64,000 nt of DNA from [Bacillus] selenitireducens MLS10 (lineage in GTDB: Bacteria; Bacillota; Bacilli; Bacillales; Salisediminibacteriaceae): NCBI RefSeq assembly GCF_000093085.1, contig NC_014219.1:2782384-2846383 (forward strand), in the 5' to 3' direction. Under the pieces are notes generated by a model. It was not told the DNA's origin and ran no database searches. It saw only the letters and a list, made by a program, of their open reading frames with translations. Shown piece by piece: positions 61,479 through 64,000 of the stretch (position 1 is its first letter; each line of letters opens with the position of its first letter). Position numbers and translations under genes: made by a program.

Positions 61479-61496
61479 ACGTGAAACAGTTCACAA
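61479..61496. promoter_or_regulatory. Rex-like operator upstream of the FNT gene
   Basis: ACGTGAA-ACAG-TTCACAA matches the Rex consensus TTGTGAA-N4-TTCACAA at 12 of 14 defined positions. It also fits a Crp/Fnr half-site pair GTGA-N6-TCAC. Confidence 0.55.
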
Positions 61497-61560
61497 GTCT
61501 CTTTCTCTTTCTTCATCTGACCTGTATGGTAGATCTTGTGACCAAAGGAGGAGAAAGCAA

Positions 61561-62350
61561 ATGGAAATCCATTCACTTGAACAAGTCGAAAAACTGTCCT
61601 TAAAAAAAGAACGCATCTTTGATACAGGGAAGATCCGTTACCTGATCCGCGCCATCCTTGCGAGCATGTTTATCGGGTTCGGTGTGATCGTAGCCTTTCG
61701 TACAGGCAGCTATTTCTATGTCATGGACTCGCCGTGGGCCTATCCGATGGCGGGCCTCACCTTCAGCGTGGCCATTATCCTGATTGCATATGGCGGGGCG
61801 GATCTCTTTACCGGCGATACCTTCTACCACACCTACGCCGCCATTCGCAAAAAAAATGAGCTGGCTGACAGTGTCCAAGCTTTGGCTGTATACGTACATC
61901 GGCAACATCATCGGCGCGGTACTGTTTGCCTTTCTGATCTATGCAACGGGGCTCTTTAACGAACCGGAGATCAACTCCTTTTTATTAACCGTCACCGATA
62001 AGAAGATGGTCGATCCGGTCTCGGAGCTCTTCTTCAGGGCGGTTCTCTGTAACTGGCTCATTTGCATGGCCTTCTTCGTGCCGATGTCCATGAAGGATGA
62101 CATCGCCAAAATGGCAGCGATGGTCCTGTTTGTTTTCGGCTTCTTTATTTCCGGCTATGAGCACAGCATTGCCAATATGTGCACCTTTGCCATTGCCCTC
62201 GTAACCGACAATCCCGGGGCCGTTTCCGCAGAAGGCATCGTCCGGAATCTCATTCCCGTAACAGCAGGCAATATTCTCGGTGGTGCGATCTTCATGGGCG
62301 TCGTCTATTACTACATCAACCGCCCGTTTTTGAGTGAGACGAAAGACTGA
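61561..62350 (+). pseudogene. Formate/nitrite transporter (FNT), frameshifted in an A8 run
   Basis: ATG 61561 after AAAGGAGG begins an FNT channel that reads to TYAAIRKK, then shifts frame in a run of eight A (61849-61856). The second part continues MSWLTVSKLWLYTYIGNIIG to the stop at 62350. With one A fewer the product would be 262 residues, the normal FNT length, with both FNT signatures (GADLFTGDTFYHTY; PMSMKDDIAKMAAMVLFVFG; GYEHSIANMC). FocA/NirC/YwcJ-type channels carry formate, nitrite or related anions. The shift could be a mutation, a sequencing error in the homopolymer, or corrected by transcriptional slippage. Confidence 0.85.
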
Positions 62351-62432
62351 ATCTCAAAGAGAACTGAAACATGCCCCCTCCTGAACCGTAGAACACAGCC
62401 AGGCAACTATTTTCTGTATACAGGAGGTTCTT

Positions 62433-62735
62433 ATGGAAGGCATTGTGTCTGTGATTGCGGCAATCCTCGTTGCGGCAAAGCTGTTACAAAAACGAAAAGG
62501 AATCTGGCTTGCACTCGAGAACCGGCAAAAGAGCGCGATTATGGCGATTTACGCAGGAGCGATTCTGACAGCCACCCTCATCATTTTCTTGTTCGGGAAC
62601 TGGGTCCGGTCGCTGTTCACCGGTGAGACGCTGTCTTCCCTTGTGTTTCTTGCTGTTATTCTTCTTACTCTCGCCGGTGTGATCCCCGCAGCCTCGAAGC
62701 TGCACGATCACGTGCTGGATAAAAACCGCAAATAG
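62433..62735 (+). CDS. Small membrane protein, three helices
   Basis: 100 residues, ATG 62433 with AGGAGG upstream. Helices at about 3-17, 32-53 and 64-85, with a basic segment QKRKGIWLALENRQKS between the first two. No family is recognised. It follows the FNT gene by 82 bases, without a terminator between them, so cotranscription is possible. It ends before a terminator. Confidence 0.75.
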   Translation: MEGIVSVIAAILVAAKLLQKRKGIWLALENRQKSAIMAIYAGAILTATLIIFLFGNWVRSLFTGETLSSLVFLAVILLTLAGVIPAASKLHDHVLDKNRK

Positions 62736-62768
62736 GCCGATCTCCCAACAAGGTGATCGGCCTGTTTC
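62732..62768. terminator. Terminator-like hairpin
   Basis: AGGCCGATC pairs perfectly with GATCGGCCT over a 12-nt loop; followed by GTTTCG. Between convergent genes. Confidence 0.78.
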
Positions 62769-62786
62769 GTTTACGGATTCCTTTAT

Positions 62787-63551
62787 CTATCCATTCATCA
62801 CAAGCCCGCCGTCGACAATCAGGTTTTGTCCCGTCACCGCACGTGCCCAGTCTGATGCAAAGAACAGCGTCACATCTGCAAGCTCCGCCGGTGTGGTGAC
62901 TTTCCCAAGCGGAGTTGTCGCCTTGATGATTCCGAAGACCTCATCGGTGGTGACGCTGCTTGCGTCCGTTTCCCTGAGGAGACCACCGGAGATCAGGTTG
63001 ACCGTAATCCCGTGCTGCCCAAGCTCCTTTGCCATATTACGGGTAAGACCGAGCAGACCCGCCTTTGCCGTCGTATACTCATGGTAGGCAACAACCGGAT
63101 TCTGAACAAGGTTCGTTCCGATATTGATGATCCGCCCGAATGACGCCGCCTTCATTCCCGGGAGACATGCCTGCACCGGAAGCAGCGTCCCTTCGATGCT
63201 GCCTTCAAGCTGTTTGAGGAAATCCGCCCAGAATAAGTCCTCAAGCGGCTTCTGCGTCGCCGGATTGAACTGAAAATCGATCAGGGCATTGTTGACAAGC
63301 GTCGTCACCGGCTTGCCAAAATAAGCTTCTCCCTGCTCGACCATCCGCTGCACCTGTTCCTCATCCCGCACATCCGCCTGCACTGCAAGCACGTGCTCAC
63401 CGAGCTCATGGGCGAGGAGAATCGCCGCCTCCTCGCTCTGGAAATAATTCAGAATCACATTGGCGCCTTCTCTTGCGAAACTCTTCACTATGCTTGCCCC
63501 AAGTCCTCTGCTTCCGCCCGTTACCAACACCGTCTGTTCATTCAGTTTCAC
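62787..63551 (-). CDS. SDR-family oxidoreductase under a TPP riboswitch
   Basis: 254 residues from GTG 63551, 8 nt after AAAGGAGG; the longer frame from 63623 runs over the riboswitch terminator. SDR fold: TGGSRGLGASIVKSFAREG for NADP, VLAVQADVRDEEQV, NIGTNLV in place of the usual Ser box, and YTTAK (Tyr/Lys pair). NNALIDFQF replaces NNAG. The Ser of the catalytic triad is not obvious: the strand ends IINIGTNLVQNPVVAYHEYTTAK, with Thr at the usual site. TPP control implies a thiamin-related role; I recall predicted TPP-regulated SDRs named OarX in comparative work. The reaction is unknown. Confidence 0.85.
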   Translation of the reverse strand: MKLNEQTVLVTGGSRGLGASIVKSFAREGANVILNYFQSEEAAILLAHELGEHVLAVQADVRDEEQVQRMVEQGEAYFGKPVTTLVNNALIDFQFNPATQKPLEDLFWADFLKQLEGSIEGTLLPVQACLPGMKAASFGRIINIGTNLVQNPVVAYHEYTTAKAGLLGLTRNMAKELGQHGITVNLISGGLLRETDASSVTTDEVFGIIKATTPLGKVTTPAELADVTLFFASDWARAVTGQNLIVDGGLVMNG

Positions 63552-63573
63552 GCGAGCCGCCTCCTTTAATCGA

Positions 63574-63608
63574 CGCAAAACCAGGGTCGCCATTCCGGAC
63601 CCTGGTTG
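63574..63608 (-). terminator. Terminator of the third TPP riboswitch
   Basis: On the minus strand AACCAGGGTC and GACCCTGGTT form a 10-bp stem followed by TTGCG. The short T tract leaves its strength uncertain. Confidence 0.65.
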
Positions 63609-63632
63609 TATCGATCGCTGCAAGAGCGCTCC

Positions 63633-63723
63633 CTACTTTCCCACGCTGGTATGAACCAGATCAGGTCCCAAGGGTCAAAAAGTACGCTTTTTTCTCAGCC
63701 GGGATGACCGGCTCCCCCAGTAG
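63633..63723 (-). promoter_or_regulatory. TPP riboswitch ahead of the SDR gene
   Basis: On the minus strand P1 CTACT/AGTAG, GGGGGAGCC, the core GGCTGAGA, a variable P3 stem, GGGACCTGATCTGGTTCATA, CCAGCGTGGGAAAGTAG. This is a complete THI element. Confidence 0.92.
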
Positions 63724-63797
63724 TTTCCGTTTTTTGTTTACACTATCATTATATAAGAAAAGGTGCATACACGCCAAGAAAATGCTCACAGAACCGC

Positions 63798-64000
63798 TCA
63801 GGACGCGACTTCCTCCGTATTGGAAGCACTTCGTTCCTCCCGTTTGTTACGTCTTCGAAACAGCCCCAGCACATCTTCAACAGTCAGATAAACGGATGGA
63901 ATCAAGACGAGGGTAATCAGGGGCGCAAACAAAAGCCCGCCGATCATAACCGTGGCAAGAGGCGCGTGAAAGCCGCCTGCGGCTCCTGTCGCCAGTGCCA
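63798..64000 (-). CDS. RND-family efflux permease, C-terminal end
   Basis: Only the last 67 codons are in the window; the start lies to the right. The visible part, GAAGGFHAPLATVMIGGLLF followed by APLITLVLIPSVYLTVEDVL, is the final membrane helix region of AcrB/SwrC-type RND transporters, followed by a basic then acidic tail that ends at TGA 63798-63800. These pumps use the proton gradient to expel drugs, lipids or metals. Which substrate cannot be said from this fragment. Confidence 0.82.
   Translation of the reverse strand, partial: ALATGAAGGFHAPLATVMIGGLLFAPLITLVLIPSVYLTVEDVLGLFRRRNKREERSASNTEEVAS

Noticed and set aside
61784-62350. Second half of the FNT channel as a separate gene
   Set aside because: Its first 27 residues are read out of frame and do not resemble FNT, there is no ribosome site, and the homology resumes exactly at the A8 run.
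1-64000. tRNA, rRNA, CRISPR arrays, phage genes
   Set aside because: I looked for cloverleaf-like or repeat-spacer patterns and for phage structural genes and saw none; the only mobile DNA is the TnpB element.

Overview
The window reads as chromosomal DNA of a Gram-positive, low-to-mid GC member of the Bacillaceae. Evidence: strong AGGAGG-type ribosome binding sites, frequent GTG and TTG starts, sigma-A promoters, many rho-independent terminators, and Bacillus-type families (YeeI-type YebC, SipT-type signal peptidase, RelP, TPP riboswitch leaders). Exported proteins are rich in Asp and Glu, which suits a halophile or haloalkaliphile. A complete respiratory arsenate reductase operon points to an anaerobic arsenate respirer. 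Salisediminibacterium (Bacillus) selenitireducens or a close relative would fit, but that is inference. No rRNA, tRNA or CRISPR array was seen.

Layout. 1-10 kb: housekeeping genes (DUF1028 protein, signal peptidase I, class A PBP, heme-oxygenase-like monooxygenase, TrmL, Ogt, QueG, YebC). 10-15 kb: hydrolase, then a GntR-controlled alpha-glucoside module (phospho-alpha-glucosidase plus PTS EIICB). 15-16.6 kb: ArsR, COG0701 permease and thioredoxin-like protein. 16.7-29 kb: three chemoreceptors interspersed with a lytic transglycosylase, a VKOR thiol oxidase behind two CsoR/CstR-like operators, a polar amino-acid ABC importer, an acetyltransferase and a decapitated antiporter gene. 29.1-30.9 kb: a TnpB-only IS200/IS605-group element whose right end lies inside the stop-codon region of relP. 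31-35 kb: RelP, DUF202, SbtA-type bicarbonate permease, a probable structured leader or small RNA, MpsC (DUF2294) and an FAD oxidoreductase. 36.5-43.6 kb: two divergent thiamin-regulated loci, each led by a TPP riboswitch. One is tenA with a PhnD/PhnC/PhnE/PhnE-type ABC importer, the other is ThiZ-ThiX-ThiY. 44-47 kb: a FakA-DegV fusion and a DUF1295 protein. 47.1-57.3 kb: an arsenic respiration island, arrA-arrB-arrD-arrC on the minus strand, facing a PhnD-like sensor lipoprotein, a histidine kinase, a response regulator and an Acr3-type efflux pump. 57.3-64 kb: SDR, a fourth chemoreceptor, MFS transporter, a frameshifted formate/nitrite channel behind a Rex-like operator, a third TPP riboswitch driving an SDR gene, and the end of an RND efflux pump.

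How it works together. Periplasmic arsenate would be reduced by ArrAB with electrons from the quinone pool through ArrC, and TorD-like ArrD would mature ArrA. The adjacent three-gene sensor cassette is placed to switch the operon on, and Acr3 would remove arsenite. Four receptors suggest strong tactic responses. Thiamin supply appears to rest on salvage (ThiXYZ, TenA) and on a phosphonate-type transporter that is probably recruited for a thiamin-related compound. The most unusual items are that transporter, the RNA element upstream of sbtA, the TnpB insertion that rewrites the relP C-terminus, and the CsoR/CstR-like control of VKOR.
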